From the NCBI GenBank assembly GCA_900708905.1, contig CAADRB010000018.1:86821-150820 (forward strand): DNA of 64,000 nt. Reading direction: 5' to 3'. This document shows, in pieces, positions 12,739-25,600 of this stretch. This DNA is from Hymenolepis diminuta (taxonomy: Eukaryota > Platyhelminthes > Cestoda > Cyclophyllidea > Hymenolepididae). Within the stretch, counting starts at the first letter, position 1; the number at the start of each line of letters is the position of its first letter. Under the pieces are notes generated by a model, which saw only the letters and a program-made list of their open reading frames with translations, did no database searches and had not been told where the DNA came from. Position numbers and translations under genes: made by a program.

Positions 12739-14858
12739 GTAGACGGATTTATCCCCACGCTGGATGGAGTACCTACAAAATGACGAGGGGTCTGTAAATA
12801 TCGTGAATGCAGCCGTTGGTCAGACTGACAGTCACACAAGCGACGAGTACTTTGTCGATTGGGGTGCCGATGTTCCTGTTGTTCGCCACGGCACTGCCGC
12901 ATCCTCTGATGCCCCAGCGGCAATGGGAACCCCGGGTGGGTCCGATTTTTGGTGTCCAGTGGCTCCTGAATTCTGGCGACGTGCGGTACTCATGCGTCCC
13001 TCACTGAGGGTTCATGTTCGCTTGAGATTTCTCTATTCACGAGCTACATCGGAGTTGAATGTTCTCGCGTTGCCCACCCTTCCTGCACCGCTAGTTTCTA
13101 TTGTTTGCGTCTTTGGATGTGGGGATCAGACAGCAACTTATCGTCTGCTTGAAAGGGCAATTCCGCATATTTCACAATATGCTGATACGCTAAGGGACAT
13201 TGTTATACTTACTGAGGTTAGTTTCTACTATTTGGAAATGGAGTGTATATTTGGAGCTGGAGAACTTATCTTATTTACCGTCTTCATTTTTATAATATGT
13301 AAGTAAATTGTTAGTGGAACATTCAGGCTTCTGCATAGAAACTAGATGTGTTTGTATAAATATTTGAAATAAAGACCGAGATTGAATATCGGTTGCCATA
13401 TTTTGAATCGAAATAAGTGTAGAATAAAACGCAGGAACATTTTTTCTAATATCTTCTTTTACTTTTTTCTGTGCTAACCTGATGCATTTTTTGCAATGAT
13501 AAGTTACATCTCTTATCAAAATAGATACGAATCATAAAGAAGTGTAACTTAATGACTTTGGCGCAGGAAGCGTCAAGATTTATTGTTATCTCGAGAGATT
13601 TGTGCTTTATTTCTCCTATAGGTCCTTTAGCTCAAGGTATTTAAGGCTACACTTTTAAGATTATCTGGGAAATTGTACATGATGTCCAGTTGTATGAACG
13701 AAGGCTTACGCTTATTTTTATACCATTTGGCACACATTATCAAGTCCTGATCAACTTGAAAAAGAAAATAAGCTTATATATGATGTTCACAAGTTTATAA
13801 TGTTGAGAGGTTGAGTTAATACCGCAGTCATAGCTACAAAGTAGGTAGTTGAGATAAACTGACATGTATTGCGCTATTGCAATGAAGTCTGTGGTTTTCT
13901 TTTATATTGAAAGATTTTGGATGTACCATCTGATTCATTATAATAATGGACTATAAAGTGGCATGATTTGTAATAACTAAATGTTTATCGAAGCTAGAGA
14001 AAATTATAAGCTTTCAATAGCAATCGCTTTTCAGTATCGTGAAATTTCATCATCACATATGCCATGTAAATTACTATAAAATCTATCTTAAGCCATGTTT
14101 GAAAAAATCTTACCGAAATACCAGATCTAATACTATCCTCGTTTTTCATATTCGTGATAAAAGTTAATACATACGAGGTTTACTGACGCCAAGGTTACAT
14201 AAGGTGTAAATTGGTATATCCAGGATGTTTAAATAAGGTGTGAACGGCTTGGAAACTAAGCATTTTTTATACATATGAACATTTAAAATTGCATCTTTTA
14301 TTTCAGCTTGACTTAGAAGCAGTAGAAGCTGAAGAGCGAGAGAAGGAACAGCTAGCTCGTCTTCGTGGAAAGAAGCTCGTTTTCTCCTACCAGAGCCGTC
14401 AAAAGCGACGTCAGATCACCCCCACAAAGGACATTGTTCCTCAGGCTCTAGACGAACAGCTTCTCAATCTCCTCAACGCTTGTCCCAATGTCTCCTCTTT
14501 GAGTATCGGTGGTCGTCTCTTGAGCATTCATCTGACTACTGCAAGTCAAATCTGCCGTCTCTTGGTGAAGGCGGCTCGAGCTTGTCCTAGAATTGGCCCC
14601 AGTGGACAGAAACCATCGTTGTGCATTGATGCTGGATCGATTAGATTGAGTGGCTCGATTCCTGAATCGGCTAGTGAAAGGGACTCAAGCGTCTTCCTCG
14701 AATTGATGAGAGACTGTCGGGGTAAGGAGGTGGATTCACCTGCTGCTAAGCAACGTGCTGCGGAATGTTTGATCGCCGCCACTTTGGGGTCTTCGAGATG
14801 GAATTTCCTTCAGACAGAAGATTTTCGTCGCCTTGTACTCAACTATGCGGCTGTTTGA
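8080..14858 (+). CDS. F-box protein, FBXO33-like (3' four coding exons; 5' end missing)
   Basis: Exons 8080-8550, 10387-10752, 12743-13216 and 14307-14858 (stop TGA) are all phase 0 with GT-AG borders and join into 620 codons. The first exon opens with a Ser/Thr/Gly-rich spacer, then CIRSFSLDFHAEF and LSQLKCLRSLYLRN, which resemble the post-F-box leucine-rich strands of FBXO33. Later blocks follow the same order: FALFPNLSRLEIAL, then APEFWRRAVLMRPSLRVHV (family pattern: x-x-W-x2-L...SLRVY), PAPLVSIVCVFG, LLNACPNVSSLSIGG, and an end block LQTEDFRRLVLNY. Family knowledge: F-box proteins link substrates to SKP1-CUL1 ubiquitin ligases, and FBXO33 is implicated in YB-1 turnover. The F-box itself is not seen, so the assignment rests on the order of weakly conserved C-terminal blocks; FBXO39-like is the main alternative. 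A basic, charged insertion (AEEREKEQLARLRGKK, then QSRQKRRQ) opens the last exon. Confidence 0.6.
8551..10386. other. Intron of the F-box gene
   Basis: 1,836 nt, GT-AG. Contains near 8880-8930 a segment resembling the reverse complement of one end of the MITE-like family at 45863-46016 (shared aggcagcc core). Otherwise featureless. Confidence 0.6.
10387..10752 (+). CDS. F-box gene, exon B
   Basis: The acceptor is acctttgtcag, the donor ctcag|gtagga. It holds 122 codons, phase 0 at both ends. It begins V-A-G-P-T-L-E-R-V-S-L-L, continues through a Ser/Thr-rich hydrophilic loop (HFDTSSTTTSNPTSTREGSS), and ends in two leucine-rich strands (LFPNLSRLEIALTQL and LTVLILTQ). Confidence 0.8.
10753..12742. 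other. Intron of the F-box gene, ending in a (TA)n tract
   Basis: 1,990 nt. No other coding segment is supported. It ends with a TA dinucleotide run at 12703-12730 followed by gtatatatgtag, so the usual pyrimidine tract before the 3' splice site is replaced by alternating TA. Confidence 0.6.
12703..12740. repeat. (TA)n microsatellite at a 3' splice site
   Basis: About 14 uninterrupted TA units plus a variant tail lie immediately upstream of the exon at 12743. Confidence 0.9.
12743..13216 (+). CDS. F-box gene, exon C
   Basis: The acceptor is tatatgtag, the donor ctgag|gttagt. It holds 158 codons, phase 0 at both ends. It starts T-D-L-S-P-R-W-M-E-Y. It carries an Ala/Ser/Gly-rich loop and then the block EFWRRAVLMRPSLRVHVRLRF, which matches in pattern the W...SLRVY segment of FBXO33-type proteins. 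It ends with SQYADTLRDIVILTE. Confidence 0.8.
13217..14306. other. Intron of the F-box gene
   Basis: 1,090 nt, gttagt...tttcag. No further feature seen. Confidence 0.6.
14307..14858 (+). CDS. F-box gene, terminal coding exon D
   Basis: The acceptor is cttttatttcag. It holds 183 codons and the stop TGA at 14856. It begins L-D-L-E-A-V-E-A-E-E, a charged helix followed by a basic patch. It then has a leucine-rich block (LLNLLNACPNVSSLSIGG, LLSIHLTTASQICRLL) and a C-terminal block ending NYAAV. Confidence 0.8.
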   Translation, partial: LDLEAVEAEEREKEQLARLRGKKLVFSYQSRQKRRQITPTKDIVPQALDEQLLNLLNACPNVSSLSIGGRLLSIHLTTASQICRLLVKAARACPRIGPSGQKPSLCIDAGSIRLSGSIPESASERDSSVFLELMRDCRGKEVDSPAAKQRAAECLIAATLGSSRWNFLQTEDFRRLVLNYAAV

Positions 14859-16404
14859 TCGCTGTCGTCATTGATCTAATGACACTTCAATATATGACTT
14901 ATATCATGCTTTAAGATGATGGTGTTTTTGTTTTTCCTCATGTACCACCCATGTGTTACTGTGCGTGCATTTCTATTTTTATGTTTAAGCATTCATCAAC
15001 ATATTATTGCGTTTAATAACTTAGACTAATTTTGACTTTGTAGGACCTTGTTTTGCCGCTATGATATTAGATCCCAGTGTAAACACAAGAAGGCACTTTC
15101 TAGTGGAAATAATGATGTTATAGTGCTGTACTAGTTAATTTTTTCTTTGTTCTTCAAAAGTAGTTTAGTCTTGCTCGGTGGTAGACATATTTTAGTGTCC
15201 CCCATTGGTGAGGAGGTCACCGGAGAACGTATGATAAAGCATTCCCCGTCGATTTACGAATAAGATGGGTTTTAATCAATGAAGTAAATAAATGCGATTT
15301 AGTGGAATCATTGGAACTGTAAAGGAGACTGATTTATCCTATTGACTTCGGCTATTCAATGGAGGTCATTGAAATTGACCTAGTTACATAGTGCGAATTT
15401 ACGATTTATCATCCGATAGTTAAAGAAAACTCAAAATGCATGATTCGTCAACCTGAAATCAGATAACGCTTTTAAATATTTTTTCAGTCAGTAAACAAAT
15501 TAACTTGATATTGGATAGATATAATCTTTATTTGACCATAAATTATCATAACACATGTAAGGTTTTATGAAACACTAAATGAATTGAAACTAAAGTAGAT
15601 TTGAATATGAAAATAAAAATTTGTAAAAAATTAATCGAGAAATCCTGACAATATATCCTTGAAGACACGGGAATCAGGATTAATCTAGAAATAATCTACG
15701 AATAAAAAATAAAGAAATGAAACAATATTTTGCAAATTCTCGGAAAGTTGAGTAAAAATCAAAATGCTTGCTAAAATAATCATTTATGGAGAATTATAAG
15801 TAAACCATTATGCCAAGTAATAGTTAGAGTCATTGCGCTTTCCGAGCAAACATGCTTATGATTCCATTACAGGTTTTAAGGAAATTTGTTTTTATGCGAA
15901 ATAGACAATATTATTTTCATAAGATACGTGAAATTCAACAAGTTTGTTATCGAACTAATATTTTTAATATTATAATACAATTTGTCTGATATTTTCCACA
16001 TGTATTATTTGAATGATCGTATCTCAACTGTTCCTGCAGTATTTCACTACTGAATTTATATAACGGAGAAAACGAAAATATTTAGCTGCGTCAATAAGCG
16101 ATCTAATAAAATTCAACATTAAGATGTAAAATTTTTTGAAATCAGTACAAATTGTCTAAAGCACACTTAAAAGAGGTAAAGTAAAATTCTCCTTTTAATA
16201 TGTGAACAAGGATGTAATCCTAAAATTATTATTAGGTAAAGAATAAATTACTGATAATTCCACTACCAAAAATGTCGACCTTGAAACATTTAACCTTGAC
16301 GCCTTTGACAAGATTAACATCAGTATAGATCTTCATTTCATAGTTATTTTTAGCCTAATTGAACTGTTTGTTCATAATGAATAATACTTGTAAATTATCT
16401 TAAA
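14859..16404. other. Spacer between the F-box gene and MICAL
   Basis: It holds the 3' UTR of the upstream gene and, presumably, the promoter and 5' UTR of MICAL, both on the + strand. No TATA-like or other promoter motif stands out from the AT-rich background. An in-frame stop (TGA, 16378) lies 27 nt before the MICAL start codon. Confidence 0.6.
15287..15292 (+). terminator. Polyadenylation signal AATAAA, F-box gene
   Basis: First canonical AATAAA after the stop codon at 14858, giving a 3' UTR of about 450 nt. No transcript evidence. Confidence 0.4.
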
Positions 16405-16674
16405 ATGACTTCAGAAAACACTGTGGATTACGAGCCAATTGAAAATTATTTTGATCAATTTTGCGCAGCGACTACTTATAAGGGGATATATTTAGCATTC
16501 GAGCGATTATGTGATGCAGCAAATTTACGATCTCTTCCCGGTTGCGGACAATTTTATCGAGAACTACGCCAGCATCTTTCTTTTTACTGGAAAGCTGAGG
16601 CTATATTTACGAACTTGGATTTACGATTTAATGAAATAACGTACGGTGATCAGACCGTCTGCGAAAACATTCAA
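16405..16674 (+). CDS. MICAL: MICAL exon 1 (start codon)
   Basis: 90 codons, ATG in an AAAATGA context with in-frame TGA at 16378. Contains the family's N-terminal helical segment ([21 protein letters not shown], here quoted up to 20: [20 protein letters not shown]) and [19 protein letters not shown]. The donor is caa|gtatgt, phase 0. Confidence 0.9.
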
Positions 16675-19600
16675 GTATGTTCTAGCCATTGTCTCTATTT
16701 ATATGCAAATGAATTGAGAATTTTAGTTAATTATGTTATTCATGCTCAGGTCTTGGTGGTTGGCTCTGGTCCTTGTGGATTACGCTCTGCTATTGAACTA
16801 GCCACTTTAGGAGCCAATGTGGTGGTTATTGATAAGAGAACCTCTTTCTCTCGGTAAGTTCATCTATATTTCATTATATTTCGCCTTATTATTTTTGCTG
16901 GATTGCTCTCGTTATCATCTCATTAGCAATTTTTAACATCTCTCCCGGTATTCGCGCAAATATGTACAACACCCCAATTGCAAGACTGCGAGCATATATA
17001 ATGAATCGGCTGCTACTGCGATTCCCTTTTATTTCTGTCATCATTTGGGCTTGTTTACTATGCGACTAATTATGCTCAACAGTGCTGTGATTTTGGTATG
17101 AGTGGTCTCTTGTTTTATTTTGAATGCATTTTCACCGTCATTTTATGAAAGCTAAAATCATTTGAAGCCTTCCTGCACTGTGGATGCAATCTTAAATCAA
17201 GTTTTCAATGAAATAAAGAATTTCAATAAAAATACTGAAGGGAATATTATTTTATTACGAATCTATTCCCTTAAGTTCAGCTGAAATCTATATTAATGAC
17301 ATGCATGAAATTAAGATATGTTAGGATTAGAGCAGTAAATTGGTTGAATTTGATCTAATTAAAATTCTCTAACTTCTTAATAAAATGGGATTCTTATATT
17401 TCACTCTTCAATCCCTTTATATAAATCTGAGATAATTCTTAAGATAGATATGAAATCAAGTAATGATAAGGTTAGAAGAAGAGAACATTTATTGCATCTA
17501 AATTTAAATACCGAAGAACTCTAATAAAACTACTCCTGTTGCTTAACCGAGGGGGTTTTCCTGTTCTCTCGTTTAATATGTGCGTTTAAAATGTTTAGTT
17601 ATCGCTTAATTTGGCTAATATCTATTCTAAAAACCTCAGCTCATATCAATTAGACGTTGTGTTTATGAGATTGGTTCCAAGCAGTCTTCAGACTTTGTAA
17701 TTCGAACTGTCTTGTGAAATATGGTATCACTAAATTTAATCTTTATTTACAGAACTAATATTCTGGGGAATTGTCCGGCTGTCAAATTTATAGCTAAATT
17801 GACTTTTCAAGTTTGAAGGACAAAGTGGAATCAATCGCATTTAGATTTCCTATGAAATCTTCACTTTTCTACTTCCCTTCCGTTGATGTTAAAAGCTTTA
17901 CTTACACTTCAATCTAAATCGAATTTTAATTATATACTCTGTTATAGCTGATTAATATCATATAAGATTGCTCTGCTCTCAGCTTTTGAAAGAAAAAGTG
18001 AATAAAAGTAGCAAGACCGACCATCATGAACAAAAAGGCCAATAGATATCGTACATCGTGGACCAGAATTCGCCTGATAATTCAGATGATGAATTACGAA
18101 ATTTGAATTTTGGAAAGTAAACTATTATATAACCCGATTCGAAAAAATTACATGAAGACTCTTTGGTATCTTGCCTTTATTCTGAATATCTTTTCGATAC
18201 TCTCCCCTTCAACTCTTAATGGATATCGACTCTAGTGCTCGCCGACTCCAGCTGCTTATACACGATGAAAAAAATTGTAGAAATCTTTTTGATTTTCCAC
18301 GGGTTAAAAGTATACTATGGATAAGCATCCCTGTTTTTATTTTGCCTTAGAAACAACGTGCTCCATTTGTGGCCCTTCCTCATCAGTGATCTGAAGTCTC
18401 TCGGTGCGAAGTCGTTTTTCGGAAAATTTTGTGCCGGTTCGATCGATCACATCAGTGAGTTTCACTCATTTTCGCCGTTTTATTTCCAATTCTTAATCGT
18501 AACTCCATCCCCCCCTCTTTTTTAAGATAATTGCACATTTTGTCGATTCAGAATGTCATGTTTACTTCTATTTAACATTTTGACCATCTGATTTAAACTA
18601 AATAAAATATGTTTATATAATTACAAATTTATAAATACAACTTTTTTGGGCTTTGTATATTTTAAATTTACCATTGACGCATGTTTATTTGAGCATATTA
18701 TGTTTTTCTGCTCATTTTGCCCATTGAAACGGAATGTAATACCTAAGGAACTATTTGAACATGAGGTACATAACTTTCAATGCAATATTTATGGAGAGGA
18801 AAGGAGAGGTAAGTTTGAGGATTCAGTCCCACAACCAAGATTTTTAAACACCTTCAATTGGGGAAAAGGCGTCTTTATCCCTAAAAATTCTTTCCTCGGG
18901 ATTTCGAAGGCGCCAGACTAGAGCTTAGCTGTCGAGGTAAATGCATGAAAATGGTGATAAATGTCGGCTTTCAAAAGAGAAGATTTGCATTAATTAGCAT
19001 TTTCTTAGTTCCATTTAGCTTAAATCTGTCTTGCTTTAGATGAAAGCATACATCCGATTTGACCATGTCTAAAAGATTGGGTGATTGTGTCATTCCCGCT
19101 TTTACGGTTTGAGAACCGTTTGGGAGAATATGCTAGCATAATTTTCCTCATCTGATTGCGAAAACAACAGAATGATAGTAAAAATTTTTTACAAATGTTC
19201 AATTCTAGCTGATTATTATGCAACTGTTTTTGATTAATTGTAAAATTTATTGTACTGTATGCATATGCTGTTTGGGCTATTGAAAAAGTAACTTTTTCAT
19301 TTGATGAGAACATTTCTCTTTGGATTATATCGAATATGCGGTTTGGGGAGAGAAAAGTGAAATATGGAGGTTCCAGTCTTAAATGCGAAGATTACCATGT
19401 AGTTCGAATTAATGTTGGGACCTCTTTGTCTCAAATATCTGCATATGAGATGAATTATTCATGAACATTCTGCCCACTTTGAGCTTAACTTTGAAGGTGA
19501 TAATGCAACAATTATACCAAGACGAATTGATGAAAACAATAAATGATTACAGTTGTTTTTCCGAATTTGTCCGAAATGGTAAACTCGGATATGGTTAAGT

Positions 19601-22600
19601 TTAAACAATGACGTCACTTCCCTCTTTGGAATTCTAGAGTTACTAGTTTGTAGAAGCTGAGGTTGGCAGGGGGTAAATTCAAACTTAACGTAGTGATTTC
19701 TTTTGCACAGTTAGTAGCTGTGGTGATTCACGTTAATTTTTTTCCTTTTTTGAGGTATTCGGACGCTGCAATGCATTCTCCTCAAAGTAGCCCTACTTTT
19801 TGGTGTCCAAATCATTTCTGGTGTGGAATTTCAAAAACTCATTCAACCATCAGGTAAATTCCCAAGTGATCTTATTGTTGAAGCACTTAGAAATCCTGTC
19901 TTAAATGATGAATCACAGTTGCTGACATTGGCCTTCTAAAGAATGAAAGAAGAAAGTCTACTTAAATCATGAAAGTGAAATGGGAAAATAGTATTTTCAG
20001 CCCAGATCAATTAAAGCCAGTGGTTATTTTAGGAACTTTCAGTTTCCTAATTCGAAAAGTTAGATTAAGACAAGCTTAGTATATATGAAGTTGCAGAATT
20101 TTCATTTTATCTTGCCCGAATATTAAATGTTTATATTCTTCTTCTTCTTCTCATCTCTCATAGATCGACATTAATCAACGTAATTCAATGAACCGCTCAT
20201 TAGATTTTTTTGATGATTAACTTTATTTTCTTTTATACAAAATTTTATTTATGAAATCGTCTTAGTGTCAACTAGCTGTCTTGGACTGTTAAAGGAAATA
20301 AACCTATCGAGTTAACATGACCAAGCGCTCAAATACTTAACTAATGAATTCAGTCTGGACCCTTTAGATCAAATCTTGAAAGTTGGAACGTTTATGTAAG
20401 AGGTAAACATTCTACTTCCACTTCTTCCCTTCATGCAATTTTTGCGTCTATGAATAAGTATTTTTGAAGCAAAAATACTTATTTTCGCTTCATCATGCTA
20501 CTCACATGATCATTATAGTCACGTTTACTTGTGATTACTTTTAGAATCCATGTCGACACTTACCCTAAAAACTGATTTATTTTCCAGTAATTTTTTGATA
20601 GGAACATGACGGTACTGACACCTTACGTTTGTCTTTGAAATCACTAAAAGCGTTTATTTAAATCTGACAGATCTTGGTTTATTACTAGATCGAGTTTAAA
20701 ATGGGAACATACATCAGAAGAGCATTATTTATTTGCAAATTTTTGTAAAAAGAAGTTAGTGTTTCGGCACTATCACATGATCACCTTTTCATGAACACCT
20801 ACGACTTCAATTGCCTAATATCTGATTCCTTTATAACTTGTGCATGAGTGATTGAATCGTTATATATATCAGAACGCCTTCCCCAATCTTGGCACTAACT
20901 GCGTTGCTAGACAATTTTTGAAGTACTTTTTAATTCGATGCAACACTTTGCCTAAATAATAATTGGAGGTACATTATTATTAATTATATTATTAATCTAA
21001 GCTGAGTAGTGAACAAGTGATATTTCCGATCTCCAAAGACTGACTTTCCATACTCTCTCTCTTAAATTTAAGATTCCAGAGCTAGACTGTCATTTGCTAG
21101 ATTACAGACCTGTTTTGTATCATTTATCATCATTAAGCTGTGTCTCTTAATGATCTACTTCGAAAGCTTTTTTTCATGCAAGTTTAATTGAATTTTGTAA
21201 TGTAAGTGTGAGCTGAATCATGGAGAAATCTTATGAAGAAACATTCCTTGAAAAGGGAGAATGGATAATATTATACTTGGCTTTTTAATCACGTGTTTGA
21301 AAAGCGAACAGCCCAATAAAACTTGTAATCAGAATGCATATTTGAATACCCTTCTACACCATTAGCTAGTGTCTGGTTTCCATGTATTGGTCTACTTGGA
21401 AATAAACTATTGCATCCAAGATTCGTAAAATAGGGATGTTTACTATTACGTTGTTGACATAGATCTTCATTAATTGAACACGTTATTTGTATTTGAAAGA
21501 TTTTTGTAAAATCAGGTCCATAATTAGTTAAGACATATGAGGTAATGTTATCTCTAGGTGTGAACCGTGTAATAGTGCAATTGTAACCTTAATTTAATTA
21601 ATGGCTTATTATTGCTGACACATAGTGACATTTGGTTCGCATTTCACTTCGATCCGAATGATTTTAATGGTAAAAATGATAATGCACTGATGATAACTAA
21701 TAATAAAGGGACCTCCCTTTAATTCTTTTTTTGATATTACTAATAGATCGCGATGTGGAGCAGACTTCATCCATGGAAATAAATGACCGGTAATAATTAC
21801 GGTAGTAATATCACAGGTAATCTAAGTCACTTTAATTAATTGTTGTAGGAATAGATGATATATGCCCCAACTTTTATATACAATGGGGTTTTTTATCATG
21901 CCATTTAAGCTTCTGTAAAATTCATAAACATGATGAATAAAAAGAAAACTCCTTATTTTAATATAATATTACTTCAATTATTACTTAATTTTATAAAATT
22001 TGGACTTAAGCAGAGCACATATAACATGAGGTTCTATTTTAAACTCTAATTATGCATAAACATTTGTCTGGTGTTTCTTAAATATCTCTAAATTTATTTG
22101 TAAAATCTTTGGCTTTGAATTTTGATTGAATTTTCTTGACGATCTGTAATTGTGCAGTTATCCGTTGCATCTTTACACTCGAACTTTATAATGTCTCACC
22201 AAAGACTTCCTGTGAATCTTTAAGGTGAAATAATTTTTTAATCACTCTATATTATTATTACCCAAGGTAACACAACAATAATTTTCCATTTTTAGTTTTG
22301 GGCGGCAACTGAAATCGGTTAGCAGAAAGTCTAGCAGATGATAAAGGGGAGGGGATCAAAAAGATGCTGAGAGCAACCTCAGGGTATCAAGGAGTCTTAA
22401 TTCATTTGATGTATGGATTCGGGTAGCACAATATTCACTAAATGGGCAGTTCACGTTTCAAAATTCTGATTTTATTATTCGTCTCCTGGATTGAAGCAAG
22501 TGCTTGTCTACTGTGTTCACTGCTTACTAATCGGTTTTTAATCGTGACGGTCGTTCTTTCCACTTCAAATCATTCCTTTCTTAGAGTGGTTAAGAAGGTA

Positions 22601-25600
22601 AAATAATCTTCCATAATATTCGGCGGCTTCCAGTCTTAACATAACAAAGATGTGATAGCTAAACATTTTATCTTAGCAGAGCTCCGTAAGTTTTTCTTGA
22701 ATAATTCTGACGTTAATAGAATGTTTATTATCAACAAATTTTTCTGAGTTATAGCTTGATGTATTTTCTTTAAAGTCTAACTGGTATGTACAAATTTTAT
22801 AACTGACAAAACCCACACTCTTAATCTTCAAACATCTGTGTGTCCTATTTACTACGTGATCTGTGAACTCCTGGTCACGCTGCTATTGTATCCTTTCCAA
22901 TGTTCATCTCAACAACCTAGAAAAATTCCCTTTGCTTACTACTACTACTATTTACCTAAATATCAGTACGCTTTCAGACTGACTAGTAGGAGGAACCACT
23001 GGGACGTAAGATACATTTAGGACTACTAAATTTCCAAAGTCAATAAGGTATTTTTAAATTATATCGTGATTAGTATAGGGTAGATGTTAGTGAAATCACA
23101 AATCAGTAACTTAGCAATCCTGCTTAATCTCAGTTTCGAAGTTACATATTTATAAAACTTCTAAGAAACGTATATAGGACAATAACATAAGATATTTCAA
23201 AAATTTTATAAATGTATACTATCGAATGCCATCAACTCCCCTCTCAATTTCAAACTTCCGTTACCATGCTCATTAAATCTTGAATGTAAGCTTTCCTTTT
23301 TTTCTCATAGATGACGACATCAAAGATGAATGTCTGAGCAATGGATCCGTCTCCAATGGAAACGGCGAGGAAAAGGAGAGAGAGCCGATGGGAGGTGGAA
23401 ACGTGCGTCCTCTAAGGAATTTATTTACCCTCTACACCGGCGAACCAGCTCGTTATGGTTGGCGTGTTGAAGTTAAACCCCACCACGAAGCTCTCTCAAC
23501 TTTTGAATTTGATGCTATCGTCGATGCTTCAGGGAAATCGAATTCTTGCCTAAGTAAGTAGTATTTTCATATATTTATTGCATATTTTGCTCAATTTCTC
23601 CTCTTGATTGCTGAAATCACTTAAGTACTTTGAATATGATGAATTTACCGCTTGTAAAGTCATTTTTAAACTTATTTTAAACGGACCCTAAATCCTTCTC
23701 AACCATATACTAAATGACTTTGAATTTCTATTAATTGGTCAATCCAACTTCAGACGTATATTGATTCTGAAAGTTAAGTCAAGTGCAGATCTTTACAGGA
23801 TCACGGGTTGTTGTGTTGTCAAGATGAGATTAAACTATGGAGACATGAATTTATGTGAAAAAAGGTGATTCTGTCAATATTCAATAAATATTAGTTTTAA
23901 GCTCATTGAAGGGAAGCATTTTTCAATACTCTTCTCTGCAATCTTTTTCCTAAGGAGCGTAAATCAATACGGGTGGTTATATCGTTCAGTTGATGTGTCT
24001 AGTTTGAAACTTTATGATATTATTAATGAGGTTTACGTAGTTTAAAAGGGGACAGGAAGAGGATTAATTGTCAGTCTCCTAGCGACTTCATCTAACATAA
24101 TGCTTTTTCCTGAAACAGGGTCAAAAAATTAAGTATAACTTCCCATCGTTTTTTGTTTCAATATGCAGATTTTGATTAATGAAAGTGACTTGAGGTCAAT
24201 AAGACTTGTCAATTCACTCAACTTATATGCCCCACACTGCTCTTGCTCCCATCCGCTTCCCACGAGATAAAACATCAACTTTTTCTATGAGCAATTATTT
24301 CAATCCCGACTAGAATTTACTTCACTTAATAATTCTGTGATCATGTTGAAGTTATGAGAATCTAAAGAATTACCTTATCTTTGATTCTAGGGTAAAAACC
24401 AATATTGTATTTCCTCAAAAATTTACCTCGCTGCTTCTAAAGTAATCACCATGAATTCTTCTCTGCTTTTAGCCCCTATTTTTAAAACTGCATTCTTTTC
24501 CATGATTTTTATTCATATTTTATTCTGTCTGCATTCCTAATGCGAAAGTTCATTGTTTTGGCCTATCCCTTTGCCAAATTTCAGATCTAACTTACTTCCT
24601 TTAGTTTACTTTAAAAATTACATCCCGATAATGAAATAAATAAATGACTCTTTCACTTTCGTTTCGCTTTAGATCCATTATGAGAACAAATAAATAATAA
24701 AACTTTGCGTATCATTCAGCTGTAAATGTTAAACGATTTTATTTAGGGGACAGAATAAATCTGACTCAAACCGTTTTTAGTAGAAAATATTGTAATATGT
24801 TACATCTTAGAAAAATATTTTAGTCACTTTATTTTACTAGGAAATAAATATAATCTACTGAGTGAATTGCCGATGTTGTAGAAAAGTAGGTATTGTCATG
24901 CTAAAAACGTCTTATCTAGAATCAAATAGCTACCCTTTGCTATTAAAAGGGAGAAATGCATAAACGAGTAATTGATGTAGTTAATTGCTTAACGAGCTCT
25001 GAATATCGCAGAAATAAATTTCCACTCAGGAAACTCTAGGTGAAATGCTGAACACTTAGGAAATGTGATGAAACCAGAATTCAAAGGAATAAATTTTCCA
25101 CTTGGTGCTCTAACTTCACTATCTACTTCTACTGTTTAGATGCTTCACCATGATTTAAAAAACGTAGTTTTTGTTTTGAACAATAATATTTAGCAATAAT
25201 GTGACAGTCATAATACAACTGTTCTAAGTGATTTAATTAATTTGCTGTTCTTAAATGGTAGTGATCAGAATGTCAGCTGTATAGGGTTATTAGCACCAAT
25301 CATTCATTTTTCTATTACCTCCAATAGAATTCCCCCGAAAAGTGCTTCGTTATCGTCTCGCAATCGCCATCACCGTCAATTTCATCAACTATCACGATGT
25401 GGAAGAGGCTCATGTGGAAGAAATCTCTGGCGTAGCCAGCATCTTCAATCAACCCTACTTTGCCCAAATCTCCAAGAAGTTGGGCATTGAGCTGGAGAAC
25501 CTCGTCTACTACAAAGATGAGACTCATTACTTTGTTATGACTATCAAAAAGAGGTCTCTTCTGGAAAAGGGCATTCTCATTAGGGTGGGTAATATATTTT

